Source of the DNA: Lentinula raphanica
Lineage: Eukaryota; Basidiomycota; Agaricomycetes; Agaricales; Omphalotaceae
Reading direction: 5' to 3'
Length of the DNA: 64,000 nt
Assembly (NCBI GenBank): GCA_027919835.1
Contig: JANVFP010000012.1
Location: 248,001-312,000, forward strand
Under the pieces are notes generated by a model that was given only the letters and a program-made list of their open reading frames with translations, was not told where the DNA came from and made no database searches. Position 1 is the stretch's first letter. Each line of letters begins with the position of its first letter. Position numbers and translations under genes: made by a program. Below are positions 1-11,702 of this stretch, one piece after another.

Positions 1-748
1 ATCGTACGCTACTACAGACGTTAAGGTACCCATCGCGGCTGAAGGTAGTGCGCAAGAGTATTATAGTACTAGCACTCGCCATGCTGTGGATCATTCTGAA
101 GCTGCGATGATGAATGGGCCGCGTACTTTGGGTGACAGGGGTTTACCTAGAGAAAGAGGTATGCCCGGTGGTGTAGGTGTAGGTGAAAGAGGATTAGTGG
201 GAGGTCTCCTTGGCTCTCTTGCAGGGCGCGCGGAGATGGCTGACGAACGCAGAGATGGATATTACGACCCTCGATTTGGGATGGGAGGAGGGCCAGGTAT
301 GCCGATGATGGATCCTGGTATGAGGGGTTTAGGGATCGTCGATAGACGTCTGGAAAGGGCTATGGTAAATCTACGCTCCCTTGACTGATCGCACAAAACC
401 TGATCATAAATTGATTTCTTACAGCGCCACCAGGAAAAACTTGAATACAGGATGCAACGCCGTCAAGAGAAATTCGACAGACGTATGGATCGCCGATTCG
501 GTGGAAGATATACCCCGCCTGCGTTGGCTAGACCTGTCTACTACCCCGGTCAGTATTCGATGCAGGGATATGGACCACAGCAATACGGAGGTGGTCAGTA
601 CTATGCGCCTCCCCCGCCAACTGCTATGCCACATAAGGAAGAGCATCACGGAGGGAAGGTTTTGCCATTCCTCGGAGGCGTAGCTGTTGGTGTGGCAGGA
701 GACGAGTTGTTCCATCATTTCAAGGATAAGAAGGAGGATAAGGATTGA
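1..748 (+). CDS. Gly/Tyr/Met-rich protein, 5' end cut by window edge
   Basis: The reading frame is open from base 2, so the start lies outside the window. Two exons are visible: 2-364 and 425-748, with a 60-nt GT-AG intron at 365-424. The visible protein has a Gly/Met-rich stretch (GLVGGLLGSL), then a basic Arg/Gln segment (RRQEKFDRRMDRRFGG), a Tyr/Gln/Pro-rich low-complexity region, and a C-terminal Gly-hydrophobic patch LPFLGGVAVGVAGDELFHHF followed by a Lys/Asp tail. The same end layout (basic QRRQ segment, YxQ-rich repeats, LPLIGGMAGG) occurs in the WW-domain protein at 1436-2323, so I infer that the two are tandem paralogues and that a WW domain may lie upstream of the window. Molecular function is unknown; WW proteins bind Pro-rich partners. 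The call of a real gene is solid and the function is open. Confidence 0.75.
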
Positions 749-820
749 AGATCTGTTTTATAGTATCAAGGCTTACTCTTTGTTCGTACATATTTTTGAA
801 AACAGCGAAGAACATGGTAG

Positions 821-1315
821 TAGGACCCCCGGCAGCCCACCAAAATGTTTGCGCCCTCGAAAGCTCACTTTTACCCGAACCAAAAATCAGCCAAAAATCA
901 CCATTTTAACCCGATTTTGACCCAGGGCTTTCTGAAGACCCCATTTTTACCCGATTTTAGGCTCCAGAGGTAACATGAGCGCTTAAAGGTGCTTGAACGT
1001 CTACAAAATTTGCTCAGTATGTGGCTAATGAACTTTTTCAGAAGATTTGATGTTTTTCAGAAATTGTAATGCCCACCTGGAGCGCAGTGTGAGTATGTGA
1101 GATGAATCTATGTTCTGGTAGCCTCCTGCCAGCCATTTTTACCCGAACGTGCCCTCAGAGCACTGAAAAATACTCATTTTCACCCGAATTTAGAGGCAGA
1201 GATTTCGAAAAATTTGGGCCATTTTTACCCGAACTGGGCGCCGAGTTCTTCTCAAGAGACCCCCCATTTTTACCCGAACGCGAACAGAGGTTTTAGTGGG
1301 CTGCCGGGGGTCCTA
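821..1315. mobile_element. MITE-like element with 25-bp terminal inverted repeats
   Basis: Bases 821-845 and 1291-1315 are inverted repeats matching at 24 of 25 positions (core GGACCCCCGGCAGCCCAC). The hexamer TGGTAG lies immediately outside both ends (815-820 and 1316-1321), consistent with a 6-bp (or 7-bp, ATGGTAG) target-site duplication. The 495-bp interior has no credible coding frame; short open frames inside it are built from its own repeats. This is the structure of a non-autonomous DNA transposon (MITE). The superfamily cannot be assigned from the ends alone. It sits between two paralogous genes, downstream of one and upstream of the other. Confidence 0.82.
867..1279 (+). repeat. Dispersed direct repeats of ATTTTTACCCGAAC inside the MITE
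   Basis: A 12-14-bp motif close to ATTTTTACCCGAAC occurs seven times, all in the same orientation: near 867-880, 903-918 (TTAACCCGATTTT variant), 941-957, 1134-1148, 1175-1190 (TTCACCCGAATTT variant), 1220-1234 and 1264-1279. Two copies are preceded by a run of C (AGACCCCCATTTTTACCCG), so the unit may be longer. The copies cluster near each end of the element. Subterminal arrays of this kind often bind the transposase; that role is inferred here. Confidence 0.75.
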
Positions 1316-1435
1316 TGGTAGTCCGCATAATCCAGTGCAACGATTTCCATTTAGGGGTATTTCATGACGTGAGCAATATGACATCACTGAGCCGCACCAA
1401 CTTTCCCTCCAACAGCTTTTCAATTTCTTACCACC

Positions 1436-2323
1436 ATGTCCTCTTCAAATAACTATCAGGATTTACCCCTTCCTTATGGCTGGATAGAACAATACCACGA
1501 AGGCCATCGATACTATGTGAGTGATTGTCGCCGGTTTCGAGCACAGATTTGTTCACACAAGGTACAGGTTGATACCAAAGCCAATCCACCTCGATCGATA
1601 TGGGTTCACCCATATGAGGATGAGCAGTACCTGCGCGAGCACCCAGATGTGCGAGAGAAAGTCAGGCCCTCCTCGAGTCAAGGATTGAATAGCAAGAAGC
1701 CGTCATATAATGATGAGGAACGTACTAGGCGGCATTCCTACAACGGAGAGTCGTCGAGAGCGCCCAAAGGTGCAAAGAGAGGATTCTTCGGCAAGGTTAG
1801 TCCTTTCTACCATCTGTGTATGACCCGCTGAGGAATCAATTGACGTTATTTAGCTTAAAGACAAGGCAATTGGGACTAAAGAGGAGCGGGAAGCTGAGAA
1901 AGTTAGAATGGCACAGGTAACACCACAATCTTTGCACTACTAACCTTATTGATGTTCTCAAACATGATGCAGCTTCAGGAGCAAAGACGTCAACAGCGGC
2001 TTGCTCAGCAACAGGCTTATTACTCCCAAGCCCAATATGCCCCTCCCCCGCAGCAATATGGTAATCGTTATGGTGGATATGGGGGCGGGTATGGATACGG
2101 AAGTGGAATGGGAGGCATGGGAGGCATGGGAGGTCGTAGGACAGGAGGAATGGGAGGTATGGCGTTACCTCTTATCGGTGGTATGGCAGGTGGTCTACTT
2201 CTTGGAGAAGCCTTGGATGATTTTGGTGGCGGTGGATTTGGCAATGGAGGTTTTGATAATGGAGGTTTCGATGGTGGCGGATTCGACGGTGGTGGATTCG
2301 ACAATATGGGTGGTGGATTCTAG
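1436..2323 (+). CDS. WW-domain protein with Gly/Tyr/Met-rich tail
   Basis: Four exons: 1436-1516, 1568-1795, 1854-1916 and 1973-2323, giving about 240 aa. The WW domain is split by a 51-nt intron (1517-1567); spliced, it reads PYGWIEQYHEGHRYYV then DTKANPPRSIWVHPYEDEQ, with the two conserved Trp, the central YYV and the Pro after ANP. Next come a polar linker, a basic Gln/Arg-rich helix, a YGGYGGGYGYG-type region, a Gly-hydrophobic patch LPLIGGMAGGLLLGEALDDF and FDGGGFDN repeats at the C-terminus. WW domains bind Pro-rich ligands; the partner is unknown. The intron length is a multiple of three and contains no stop, so unspliced reading would insert 17 residues into the WW domain. The gene is a paralogue of the truncated gene upstream. 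Confidence 0.85.
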
Positions 2324-2524
2324 TTTATTGGAACGATGGACACGTTAGTACGCGATGGACACGCTGGATTTGTATCTCGATAGCTTGCTGTATACTTACC
2401 TTCTGACTATGCTTTGAATGAAACGATACCGATGAACAATCGAGCAACCATTCTCTAATTCGTCGAAGTTTCAAGTGAAGTAGAAAAAAGACTGGGCGCC
2501 TAATCTGAATAAGTACCTTTGTCC

Positions 2525-3629
2525 ATGACCCGCATCACAAATTTTGGCCGCAAACGTACATACCTTGAATCTTCGCTGGGCTCGGCAGGAAACGATGTAG
2601 AGGGCAGTGGACAGATGGAGGCCCAATCGCCGGAAGCATCTTCACTCCCTGGCCCCGGTGAGGGGCCTCCGCCAAAGAAAAAACGAAAAAGGACACCGAA
2701 ATCTAAACGAGATGGTCACGGAACCCGGCCAATGGGTAGCGCGCCAGACGGCGAAGAAGCCACAAAACCATCCGAAAGAGAAACAGCTGTTCAAAGCGAA
2801 CCTTCCACACAACCATCAAGGAAAAACAAGAAGAAGAAGAAAGAAGACAAAAACAAGAAATGTGCTGCATACTCCGTTATTGAAAACATACCCTCGCTCA
2901 TAGTCATCATTTTAGTCATTTCTCCTTCAGAACGAAGACGCCTGCAACGAATAGCAGAGAAGAACGCAGCGACTATCTGTTTTGGCTGCCGCGAAAAAGG
3001 GCATTGCGCGAAAGACTGTCCCAAAAATGATGGGAAAGAAGGAGCGAAAACGAAACAACTGGGTATATGCTATCGGTGTGTACTCTTCTACTTTCATGTA
3101 AACTCCCACTGAAGAAAAGGTCACAACAGCTGTGGCTCCATACGACATACATTATCGAGATGTAAAAAACCTGAAGATCCCCTGGATCCATTGCCCCATG
3201 CGTCCTGTTTCGTCTGTAATGGAAAAGGTCACCTCGCATCTACATGTCCTCAAAACAAATCCAAGGGTATATATCCAGATGGTGGATGTTGTAAGTTATG
3301 TGGGGATATCACCCATCTTGCCAAAGACTGTGCTATACGCAAGAAAGGTAAGGGATGTTCTAGTATCTGCAACTGAAGGAACCTATTTGCCGACTCGTTT
3401 CCCAGACACAGGATCACTAGCGGCAGTTTTGGGCGTAGATGAGAAAGATGTCAGAGCAGACGAAGATGATTTCCATACGATTGGACGGAGGAAACAGGAG
3501 CTGGATCGACATGATAGACGTGCAGAGAAAGTCCAACGATCCATGGCTGTAAAGGTTGGAGCCCAAAGTGGGATCCTTCAACCTTCTGGAAAGCTATCAG
3601 CTCCAGCCAAAAAGGTCGTCACATTCTAA
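2525..3629 (+). CDS. Zinc-knuckle (CCHC x4) protein, ZCCHC9-like
   Basis: Start ATG at 2525 (MTRITNFGRKR). The N-terminus is polar and strongly basic, with a likely nuclear/nucleolar signal (PPKKKRKRTPKSKR). Four CCHC knuckles follow: CFGCREKGHCAKDC, CYRCGSIRHTLSRC, CFVCNGKGHLASTC and CKLCGDITHLAKDC. The C-terminus contains DDFHTIGRRKQELD, like the C-terminal DDFHT region of ZCCHC9 proteins. Introns: 3076-3129 (restores CYRCGS), 3348-3411 (or acceptor at 3405), and perhaps 2862-2915, where the genomic frame also stays open. CCHC knuckles bind single-stranded RNA or DNA; ZCCHC9-type proteins are nuclear and linked to rRNA/RNA metabolism. The family call is confident; the exact role is inferred. 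Confidence 0.85.
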
Positions 3630-3690
3630 GGACGACCATGTCATGCAGGAGGAAATGAAGGATGCTCAAATATAAAAGGTCTATGTACAT

Positions 3691-6600
3691 TCAAAAGTTG
3701 AAAGCACCCATATCGAAATCGGGGACCTGGACAACCTGTTTAGCCGACTTCATCAAGCTTCCCAACCCAGCCTTCTTCGCAACCAGATCTCCTTCGTCTG
3801 GGGCAGATTCCTCTTCTTGAATGACCGAGGTCTTTCCTGGTTTGCCTTCTGGCGATACGGCGCGGGTTGGAGGGAACGAGGGAATGTCCATGTCGATCAT
3901 GATTGACGACCGTCGGCGTAATGAGGGTGCTAGTGAAAATGCAGAACGTCGGGTGGTGGTAGGACTACTTGGAGGTGAAGACGGATCTCCGTTATGTGGT
4001 GGTATAATAGGAGGTACATTAGGAGGTAATGCAGTAGGTTTGTCGAAAGACCATGATTGAACGAGGTCGAGAGCGAGAATATGGCAACCTGTAAAGAATC
4101 TAGTTGGGCGAGCGTCAAATGCAACAATACATGGGATAACTATACCCATTCGACAGAAGACACGAGCAATCTGTAATACAAAGTTGAACTCTAGTCGTCC
4201 TGGAATCTCGCTGTTGCCCTTTGCAGCCTGAAGAGTTTTTGATCTCAGCTGGGAGAAGAGCAAGGCTAGACTGGGATCATCATAATGAGGCTCTCCAATA
4301 TCCTTCACAGGTACATCCAGGATGCTTGCAAGCTCTTGCAATGGCGTCTACACAACACGAAAGGGTTTGAAAAGATATACTTGGCACAGCGAACGCGACT
4401 CACCACTAATATTCGGACACCTAAATCTCGCCGATGAAGCAACCAGAATGCCCAACTCGCCAACCATCTATTTCCTTCTCTGAACGCAGTGGGAAGGACT
4501 GTACCATTCAGGATACCACAGAGGATAGGACCTTCATTACTTTGTTCCACAATCCGCGCAAGTGCAATTGCAAGCTGAAAGTCATGCAGCTGCTTTATGC
4601 AAACGTTCACAGCGTCCTTTAGGGAGCCGCCAAGAATGAAGAAGGCTGCAGCATATTCTACCAAGCAGATTTTGAGAAAAAACCGATATATCTTCTCTAA
4701 CAGTGAACATACCGAACCGCTGTTTACCGAGGAGTGCGTAGGCATTCTTGAGTGCTGCAGTCCGCCAACGAGGTTGTGAAAAGTCATTTGACAAGAACTT
4801 GAGCATGACACTTTGCTCTTTATGCCAAGCTGCTTGTCTCCACAAACCGTGGACGAGTTTTATCTTTCCCAAGGCAAAATAGAATAGTGAGCAGGCTGTA
4901 GGGTCTCGAGTATCACCAGCCATGTACTCGTTCCTTGCGATGACTTCTATCTGGGCTTTCTGTGAAATCATCCCTCGTGAACGAAGATATTCATACTTAA
5001 GGCAAGAAAGACATACTAGTGATTCGATAGAATTCAGCCAAAGCGAAATCCCCAGTGCTCTGGCATCAGACCAGCCCATTTTACCGTTACAAGCGGCAGA
5101 TGAAGCCCCTAATAGGAGGTCTTGGCTCTCACTGTGAAAGGCCCAAACCATGTCACGATAACGCAACCTCTCTCTCCGACCGGTATTCCGTGGAATGGCA
5201 CCAGAAGATTGTGGACTGGCAGGGGTCGAAGCGCGACGGTTGAGGATGTAAAATGATCGCATTGTAATCAGGTAACGCAAACCGTTTGAGTCAAGAGAGC
5301 GACTTTGTTCGTCTATCTAGAAAAGTAAGTCGGCATCAATCATTCTGAGTCATTATAGAGTCTAAGAAGAAGTACCTCCAGCGTAGTCTGTATCAAGACG
5401 ATCAAGCTAGCGCATTCATTTGGGGTTAGATGTGGTAGAGATTGTGATTCCAGTCGTTCAATGAGATCTGTCACAAGCGAGCGACAAAAGCCCTCTTCAT
5501 CGCTATAGGTGTTCAGAACGTTTTTACAACTCTTATCTAAACGACTACTCACTCATCATCTTGTGCACTGTCGAAGAGCATGGTATAGTGTTTCTTGTGT
5601 GTTAGCTTCTGAATATTAAATATCAAGTTCGTCTGCTGTCAATTCGTTCTACATCCACTCACAGATTGATTTGTGTTCTTGCTGAGAAATCGCTCAACAG
5701 GAAATGATGCCCAAGACTTTCGGATGTGAATATTATCCAGATCTTTGGCGAGGTTGACGATGATTTCTTTGACCAACTCGAGCTTTTCTGCATTGATTAT
5801 TAATCACACGAAATCATGTCGAAGAGCAACTAACCCCAAAGCAGACACTGCAATAACATTTGTGGATGATAATCGGGCAGAGGACCATTTTGTCGTGCAA
5901 CATACTCAAAGAGACTTTCCAATTGTGGAGACTTCGGTGGACCGTAGAGCAGCATTTGATGACCTGCGCCGATCAACAGCGAGCTGTTTGCTAACCAGAT
6001 GGAGTCATTGATTGGATAGGGTGTAGAACTAATATGGAACTTTGGGATGAGGCAACGTCTATGTTTGAGCATGGAAACGAACCTCCCAATATCTATCTTC
6101 CAGCACGTTGACCAACCAGGGCCTTCATCGAAATAAGTCATGCGTTGCTGGCATAATAGTTCGACGTGGTGCAGAAAGCCTACCGCAAGAATAGACTGCA
6201 TGTCTGGGGTAGATGTCCAATCCAAGTCATTGATGGGCTCACTATATCAGCTCTGGTCAATGTGCGATTCTGGAAACATACGACAACTCCCTAACCTGTA
6301 CGTATGTGTGAACTCTAAACCTGAGGCGAATTCGGATTCCTTGGAGTCCCAGATCGTGAGTTCTTCACCAGAAGAACAAGGTGTAACTAGCATCTAGAAA
6401 TCAGCGATATTCCTTCACTGGCTGACATCAAACAAGGACTCACTTAGTGCAGTCTTCTTTGCGGAACTACATCTAGCTCTTCGTATCTGTCGCCGACCAG
6501 TTTTCACCTTTCCGGTACATCTCCAATTTTGGTCATCTGTCGATGCTCCGTTGTTCCGTTGCCGATCTTCAGGTATCCAAAAAGCTAATACCCCTTCTTC

Positions 6601-8745
6601 AGAGATGCTCAGAAGAGCATCGTGTTCTACCCATCCGTTCTTCATACCCCAAGCCATTGGATCGACAGGTAGAATCCAGCGTGGATGGACTTCAGTAGGA
6701 AGGTGTTGTTGGGATTTCAGTGAAAGTACCACGGATGAACTTTTTTGACCTTTGATCTTTTGCGTATTCACTGAAAAGTGGACGATAGCGAGGTCAGAGG
6801 TGATACCAAGGATGGAGTCATGGCTGTCGTTGGAGGGAATCGTAAATAAAGAGATGATATTGGGGACAGTCACAGAACTGGGAGGTGAAGTGTGTAGGGT
6901 GAGGCTTGAGTCCGAGATAGTATAGGTGGCGAATAGACGACCTGCAAAGAGTTTCACTTCAACGATTGTCGCTTTTGGTAAGTTGTCAGAGACGTACCAT
7001 GATCAAGGACGACTACCTGGTCCGCAGCGGTCCAAGAATCAGACCTTGTCAACTTAGACTCTATATTGCCATGGCTCCAGGTTTCGCCACCTCCGCCTTT
7101 ACGTATTACTCCTACACCTCGTCCTTCGGGTGTTCTGATAAAGCGAGTAATCTCGGACTCTTCGGCAGGAACTCTATCCAAGAATTGAGTAACGAGTTGG
7201 AGGCCAGTAGGCTCGTCGCCAGAAAAACTCTCGAGGTCCAGCTCAAAAGAACTCAAAGGTGATGTGGATACCAATATGATGGAATCATGCTGGGATGGAT
7301 TAGGCAAGGTGTAGAGATGACTTGGAATTCTTAGTGGAGACTTGTGTGATTGGTGGATAGTGAAGTGCTTCAAGAGGGTAGGCGGTCTGCGGTCGATGTT
7401 CTATGAAATTCAACATGAACTTTTGGTGTGGAATGTAGAACAGTTGGAATTACCGCCACCGCGGTCAGTATAAGACCTCCATCTCCAACAACACGTAAAA
7501 AGAGATCCCATCCTTCCTCCTGGATATCCCGAATTATTCGACTCTTCGCGTCATCCAGATTGAACCCACGAGTCAAAAGCCTTGCTAAGTTTTCGTTGAG
7601 TATTTCACCGTCGAGCCAGAAGATAGCTGAAGAAGGCGTCCGAGTAAGGTTATTTGTGAGAGAGGATGGTACTGATGAATAGAAATCTAATGCGGCGTGA
7701 AGTTGAACGTATTGCGGGGAATCCAGCACTGGTAGATATATCCGGAGGGTAGAGTCGGTGGTGATAGTATATAATATCAAGTCGTCACTACATAACGGAA
7801 TATCAGCTGTGGGTCAAAGAAACACATCTCGATGACGGACCGACTAGATGCTTGAGAATGACGCCAAGAAAGATTGATGACAGGCCTTGGGTGGGGTATT
7901 AGCTGTACTTGACGTCCTGTTGTTGTAGAATAAAGGTACACGGCGTTGTCTGTCTGCTCTAACGTCGGGTCAAAAAATGCGCAAGAAAAGCTTCTCTTCG
8001 TACTGTGTTCGTGGTTGCAATATACATCAACGAAGGTGCAAAGCGGATCAATGAGGGAGGAGTTTTGAGGCTGGCTCGATAAAAGCTTCAGTGAACAAGA
8101 ACTTGTGAGAGGTCAGAAGCAACGCATACGAGACAGTCCATTTTAACAGCCAAGTAGGAAGATTGTCCTCGAGTATGAGAGTATAGACAGACAATCCACG
8201 ATCCGTTCCAACGGCAAGGAGTCCTTAATGATTTCAGTCGCGTGTAGGAAACAGCTGAGAGTCAGGGATCGTCACCAGATTTGCTATCTAGAGTTGTAAT
8301 TGCATTATTCCGAGGAAGGATTAGAGACGAGTGAATACGCCATGGATCGTTCAGCATGCTCTGTACACTAGACAGTGACCATGTCGCTATTCTATGATTC
8401 ATCGCTGCAACAATCTGCATGTGATGAAATGTGAGTAATTGTCAGTCTAGGGAAGATTGAGACGCGCACTAGTTTCATGCCAGAGTCTACGGAGATGGAC
8501 GATATGCTCTGTGACACATAATGAGTGCCAGGAAAGGCTTCCCAGAAGGCCAGAACACGTATAAGTGAGAGATTTCGTGCATTGAGGATGACGACAGCGT
8601 CTGCAGATGGATATAACTGTCCAAATTCAGCCTATTGAAGAATGAACATAGATTATGGACTCACCAAGAGAGTTTCGTGAGGAAGTACAAGATGATGAAG
8701 GCCAGAAGATGGGGATCCCAGGTAGTTTTGTCGCAATTCGAGCAT
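3691..8745 (-). CDS. RAV1: RAVE complex subunit Rav1 (V-ATPase assembly regulator)
   Basis: A large, intron-rich gene read from 8745 (MLELRQNYLG) to 3691. N-terminal exons give beta-propeller-like segments (PSADAVVILNARNLSLIRVL, IVAAMNHRIATWSLS, LYTITTDSTLRIYLPV). The central part has the conserved Rav1 block around DSIWLANSSLLIGAGHQ. The C-terminal part carries RERLRYRDMVWAFHSESQ, ARNEYMAGDTRDPTACSLFY and GGSLKDAVNVCIKQLHDFQL, typical of the Rav1/rabconnectin C-terminal domain. The tail is disordered and Ser/Pro-rich. With Rav2 and Skp1, Rav1 promotes reassembly of V1 and Vo into active vacuolar/endosomal V-ATPase. The start is chosen because splicing places LPHETLL directly before AEFGQLYPSAD; an upstream ATG in another frame does not give family-like sequence. 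Individual exon edges are not all resolved. Confidence 0.87.
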
Positions 8746-8900
8746 TGTGGAGTTGTCAAAGAGCCATCTATAAAAGTTCGAAGATATGGTCCAAGTCCAA
8801 AAGAGGTAGCAGTCGGAGGATCCGACGTCATTACGGAATCTAAACAAACGTGCTGCAAAGTGAATACATGCATTTTTATGCTTAACCTTTTACCACCACC

Positions 8901-11690
8901 ATGCTCTTCACCTCTCTGGCTCTTTTAGCCTCCCTGAACTTCTCTCTTGCAGCTCAAGTCATCTTGAGCTCTTCGAATGCTTCAATAACCTCTTCAACAA
9001 TCATTGATGCTCTAAGCAACGATTCCGATTACCACTCACTCTTACAACTCATCCAACGAGCTCGGCTTGTTCCCGTTCTAAATCGTCTCAATGGCAGCAC
9101 TCTTTTCGCCCCAACAAATGATGCTATTGAACACCACTCGCTCTGGAAATCCGTTCTGATGGATTCTAACGAACTACTTTACGAAAATGTTCAGGAGCAG
9201 CTTCGACAACAGCTGTTTTATCATTTGCTCAATGAAACCATTCCTCCTGAAGTAGACTCTCTCACAGTCTTCAAGACACTTCATTATCCTCACTCTTATT
9301 CAGACTCACCTTCAAATGAGCCTCCGCCTCATCCTCCTTGGATGCCTATACCCAATGGCACCCTTGGACAAGAACCGCAACGATTACGGCTTGGAAAGAG
9401 AAAGGACGATGGCTATGTTGGCGTCGATGCGTTCTGTAACGGCGGTGCAAAGGTTGTCAAAGGGCAGGTAGATGCGGGAAACGGTGTGGTTTTGGGCATT
9501 GCGGAAGTGCTGGAGCCGCCTCCTGATCTGGGCACGTTGGTTTCGTTTCATGGCATTGCTGCTGACTGATATCAATATCAAGCTACGGTCTTGTCACAAC
9601 ATCCTTCGCTTTCCTTCTTCCGTAAAGTTCTTACGCCTGAAATCAAGAAAGTTCTGAATTCAACTTCAGAACTTACTCTATTTCTTCCGGTTGATGAAGC
9701 ATGGGATGCTCTAGATCACTATGAACGGATATACCTTGAAAGCAAGTATGCGACTGATGACCTTCTTCGCATCTTGAATATGCATGCTGTTGTCCAGAAT
9801 GGCGTCAAATGGGCGGACTCTTTTGAGCCTGCCATCAATTGTGAGCGCTTTTGCTCTACTTCAATTATCCCTCATCTGACTCGAAACAGTAACAACCATC
9901 GACGGCACGGAACTGGAAATCGTAGTGCAGCCTGAAAGGACAACAGTCTCTACCGCAGACCTCATTCAGCCTGATATATACGCCTCCAACGGTGTATTAC
10001 ACCTCATTTCCTCGCTTCTCATCCCGGACGATGCTCTTCAAATAACTCCAGAGAAATATCTGCTTGCGCTGAACTGTTCTAATTTTGTTTCCCTCATCCA
10101 CGACACAGAACTCACATATCTCATTAACGACACATCATCTATTTCCACCATTCTGGCTCCAAGTGACGATGTATTATCGATTCTTGCCGACGGAGAGCTT
10201 CCTAAACCTGGATCTGAAGAGATGAAGAAACTCCTTCAATATCACTTCATTCCCGGGAATCTCAATCTGAAGAAACTTCGTACAGGCATGCTTATAGAAA
10301 CAGCTTTAGAAGAACCGGGGCTCGGTGGAAATCCACAGGTGATGCGGGTTGAGGTGGACGAAACTCAGCAGGAGGAAGCATGGAAATGGGTGCGGTTTGG
10401 TGGCGCCAAAGTCTTGCGGGAACCTGGTAAGTATCATAATCGTTTTCTCCCCGAGAATAACCGTTCAGCTATGGCGTTATAGTGAAAGTCAACAACACTC
10501 AAATATATTTCATATCAAGACCCATTCCTCCTCCCTCTGATGCACTTGAAACTGTTCTCCCTATGCTTGACTATTCCATGTTCATCGCCGCTGTTCTATC
10601 TACCTCAATAGGGGACAAGATTAGGAATGCCGCTAGCACATCCCTCCTGATCCCTGTCAACTCTGCGTTTGACCGACTGGGTCTGCTCGTCAGCGAGTAC
10701 CTGCTTGCTTCTTCCTCCAAACCTGACCTGGAGAACGTTCTTCTCCATCATGTCTTGAGCTCTGTTCGCTATTCCGAAGCTTTGGCAAATGGCACACAGC
10801 GCACCTTTGCCTCTGCCGAAGGATCAGACCTTAGTGTCTCTCGGGAAAAGAATGGTACGGTGTTCGTCAGTGCGAGCGGAGGATGGGATGGAATGAAGTC
10901 TCAGTTGCACACACGGAATATTCTCACCCAGACGGGAGTGGTCCATGAGCTATCCGATGTTTTGATTCCACGCTCGGTGGATTTGACCGTTGGCAAACTC
11001 ATGAAGGCTGCTCGGGGAAGTACAATGGTCAGCCTGGTGACAAAAGCAGGTCTCGATTGGGTACTGAACGGCACTGCACCTCCAGAAGATTCTCAGTGGG
11101 CTGAGCAGGGTTTCGGAAAAGCCGGTTGGGTGCTCTTGTGTCCCCATGATAATGCGTTTGGGCAGTACAACCTCACTGAACTATATGCCGACAATCACAA
11201 ACTGGTTTCAATTGTCAGTCAACATCTCATTCCACTCCCTGCACAACACAACGAATTGATTGTAACGCCGCTACACGACGATCCACTATACAACAACCGA
11301 CCGCTTCTTTTGGACGATTCCGTGACCTACTCCACGTTACAATCTGCGTCTTCAGTCCACGGGGACCTTGTCTTTAGGCAATCGGACGACGCCAAGGGAG
11401 GCTATATTGTCGGTATCAAAGGCGCTCGTGGAACAGACAAGCAGACAGATTGGGCCAACGTCATCTCATGGGGTCGTACTACCACAACTGGTGGCGGCGG
11501 TGTTATACGCATCGATAGATTGATGATGCCGTATTACCCATCATGGTGGTCAGAATACGGCTTGCCAATTGTTGTCGGAGTGCTGGGCATATTCGCGATA
11601 GGCGGGTTTTTCTATGGTGTACGACTAATTTGGAGGATAGACACAACGGAAGCTACGTACGAGCCTGCATCTACAGACGATGATGACTGA
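8901..11690 (+). CDS. FAS1 (fasciclin) multi-domain membrane protein
   Basis: Start ATG at 8901 opens a signal peptide (LFTSLALLASLNFSLAAQ). Exons 8901-9531, 9583-9840, 9890-10426 and 10483-11690 join in frame to about 877 aa. Repeated FAS1 features are visible: LNGSTLFAPTNDAI, NGVVLGIAEVL, TLFLPVDEAWDAL, SNGVLHLISSLLIP, TILAPSDDVLSIL, SLLIPVNSAFDRL, TGVVHELSDVLIP and VLLCPHDNAFGQY, suggesting four to five domains. Many N-x-S/T glycosylation sites occur. A membrane segment near the C-terminus (GLPIVVGVLGIFAIGGFFYG) is followed by a short acidic cytoplasmic tail. FAS1 proteins act in adhesion; yeast and fission-yeast members sit in the vacuolar/cell membrane. The first intron (9532-9582) only restores the frame if it uses a GC donor. 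Confidence 0.88.
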
Positions 11691-11702
11691 TCAACAAACC
11701 TA

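Noticed and set aside
1102..1296. Short plus-strand open frame within the MITE
   Set aside because: It is made of the internal FLPE-like repeats of ATTTTTACCCGAAC and has no transposase features.
2068..2304. Pro-rich minus-strand open frame (78 aa)
   Set aside because: It is the mirror of the Gly-rich coding strand of the WW-domain gene and has no independent support.
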